Shown one piece after another: positions 6,326 to 6,977 of a stretch of 6,977 nt of DNA. The stretch's first letter is position 1. Every line of letters begins with the position of its first letter. Both the position numbers and the translations under genes were made by a program. The notes under the pieces were generated by a model. That model did no database searches, had not been told where the DNA came from, and worked only from the letters and a program-made list of their open reading frames with translations. Source of the DNA: Actinomycetes bacterium (lineage in GTDB: Bacteria; Actinomycetota; Acidimicrobiia; Spongiisociales; UBA4744); assembly GCA_024641205.1 (NCBI GenBank), contig JAHEDM010000136.1, positions 1-6,977 on the forward strand. The letters run 5' to 3'.

Positions 6326-6771
6326 ACAACGAAGAGTTGTTCGGCACCCTGAACAACGAAGACCGGATCGAAATGTTTGGTGATTTCGATCCGAAGAGGT
6401 ATGAAAGCGAGGTTCGAAAGCGGTGGGGCGAAACGGAGGCGTACGCCGAGTCGAGTACGCGGACGGCCCGGTACACGAAGGACGATTGGAAGCGGATGGG
6501 GGAAGAAGCAGGAGTGATCAATCAGAGCCTTGCGGATCTGTTTGCGGCCGGGACGAGCCCTGAAGCGGAGACGAGCATGGAGGCGGCTGAACAGCACCGG
6601 CTGCACATCGACCGTTGGTTCTACCCGTGCTCGCACGAGATGCACGCCGGTCTAGGCGAGATGTACGTAGCCGATCCACGGTTCACCAAGTTTTGGGACG
6701 AAATTCGGCCCGGTCTGGCCGCCTTCGTGCGGGACGCCTTCTTGGCAAACGGCCTTCGTGCGGCCGGATAG
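6322..6771 (+). CDS. Stand-alone TipAS antibiotic-recognition domain protein
   Basis: A 149-residue soluble, mostly helical protein made of a TipAS domain alone. Diagnostic segments are IEMFGDFDPKRYESEVRKRW (16-35), TARYTKDDWKRMGEEAGVIN (48-67), and EQHRLHIDRWFYPCSHEMHA (90-109), then GLGEMYVADPRFTKFWDEIR (110-129). In the Streptomyces TipA protein this domain follows a MerR DNA-binding domain and traps thiopeptides such as thiostrepton in a globin-like helical fold; free-standing relatives such as AlbA bind albicidin. Here no MerR helix-turn-helix is present: only about 15 residues precede the domain and the upstream DNA codes for the membrane hydrolase in another frame. Cys103 (YPCSHEMH) is a conspicuous conserved-looking residue; whether it matches the thiostrepton-reactive Cys of TipAS needs an alignment. 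The start ATG 6322 has a strong site, GAGGAAGGA (about 6307-6315), and overlaps the previous stop. The likely role is drug binding without transcriptional output; the ligand is unknown. Confidence 0.87.
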   Translation: MNNEELFGTLNNEDRIEMFGDFDPKRYESEVRKRWGETEAYAESSTRTARYTKDDWKRMGEEAGVINQSLADLFAAGTSPEAETSMEAAEQHRLHIDRWFYPCSHEMHAGLGEMYVADPRFTKFWDEIRPGLAAFVRDAFLANGLRAAG

Positions 6772-6778
6772 GGCCGGC
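6763..6778. terminator. GC hairpin across the convergent gene ends (possible bidirectional terminator)
   Basis: GCCGG (6763-6767) pairs with CCGGC (6774-6778) in five G:C pairs around a six-base loop. It spans the TipAS stop codon and touches the stop of the opposing gene. There is no T-tract on either strand, so any terminator would be of the GC-stem-only kind often proposed in actinobacteria. This is weak support, resting mainly on location. Confidence 0.25.
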
Positions 6779-6977
6779 TACTCGAAACCTGCCATCAGGT
6801 CGGCGAACGCAGCCAGGCCGTCGCCGAGCGCGTCTGCCAGAGAAGCGAGCTCGGTTCCGCCAACGTCGATGGCAATCGGGACGGAAAGCCGGACGGGAAC
6901 CTCCGTTGAGATGGGGATGACCTCATTGACTGAGAACGGGATGTCGAGGTCGAGGGGGATATCGAGTTGCACGGGGA
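6778..6977 (-). CDS. C-terminal end of a protein with alternating Ile/Val/Pro strand repeats (partial)
   Basis: The frame is open from the right edge to TAG at 6778-6780, so the gene begins outside the window; an internal GTG at 6970-6972 is not needed as the start. The 65 visible residues have two parts. First is a run of short strand-like units with a repeated I/V-P pairing: VQLDIPLDLDIPF, NEVIPI, TEVPVRLSVPIAI. Then comes a probable amphipathic helix, ELASLADALGDGLAAFADLM, ending in AGFE. Similar alternating valine/isoleucine-proline tails occur in uncharacterised, often membrane-anchored proteins of actinobacteria and Chloroflexota, from general recollection; I cannot name a family or function. 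The gene converges on the TipAS gene with 6 bp between stop codons. Confidence 0.6.
   Translation of the reverse strand, partial: PVQLDIPLDLDIPFSVNEVIPISTEVPVRLSVPIAIDVGGTELASLADALGDGLAAFADLMAGFE

Noticed and set aside
1..6977. Search for tRNA genes, CRISPR repeats, transposase genes or attachment-site-like long direct repeats
   Set aside because: Nearly all of the window is occupied by well-supported protein genes, and the intergenic gaps are too short or lack the relevant structures.

Overview
The window comes from a high-GC bacterium. Actinobacterial character (perhaps an Acidimicrobiia-like lineage) is suggested by GC-rich third codon positions, GTG starts, a DrrAB-type exporter, a TipAS-domain protein, and a solute-binding lipoprotein with a long Thr/Glu linker after its cysteine. 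This placement is inference from gene style only. All ten genes are ordinary coding sequences. I see no rRNA or tRNA gene, insertion sequence or CRISPR array.

Left block, minus strand (1-973): the 5' part of an amino-acid-type ABC substrate-binding lipoprotein that leaves the window at base 1, preceded by a DUF1269 membrane protein. A 209-bp divergent region (974-1182) carrying several short palindromes separates it from the plus-strand genes.

Central block, plus strand (1183-6771): a drrA-drrB ABC exporter pair with a TGATG stop/start overlap. After a 65-bp gap comes a tight chain of five genes: a ROK-family zinc fructokinase-type sugar kinase; a pentapeptide-repeat protein whose C-terminus looks like McbG/Qnr gyrase-protection proteins; a classical short-chain dehydrogenase; a ceramidase-like (CREST superfamily) membrane hydrolase with a complete Ser/His/Asp/His/His metal-hydrolase signature; and a stand-alone TipAS antibiotic-binding domain protein. 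Junctions are 4 bp, an 8-bp overlap, 28 bp and a 4-bp ATGA overlap, so much of the chain may be co-transcribed.

Right edge, minus strand (6778-6977): the C-terminal end of a protein with alternating Ile/Val/Pro repeats, converging on the TipAS gene with only 6 bp between the stop codons.

The most interesting reading is that three different antibiotic-protection modes lie within 6 kb on one strand: efflux (DrrAB), target protection or DNA mimicry (pentapeptide repeat) and drug sequestration (TipAS). They are interleaved with a sugar kinase, an oxidoreductase and a lipid-amidase-like membrane enzyme. Whether this is a functional module or a coincidence of common actinobacterial genes cannot be decided from one window.
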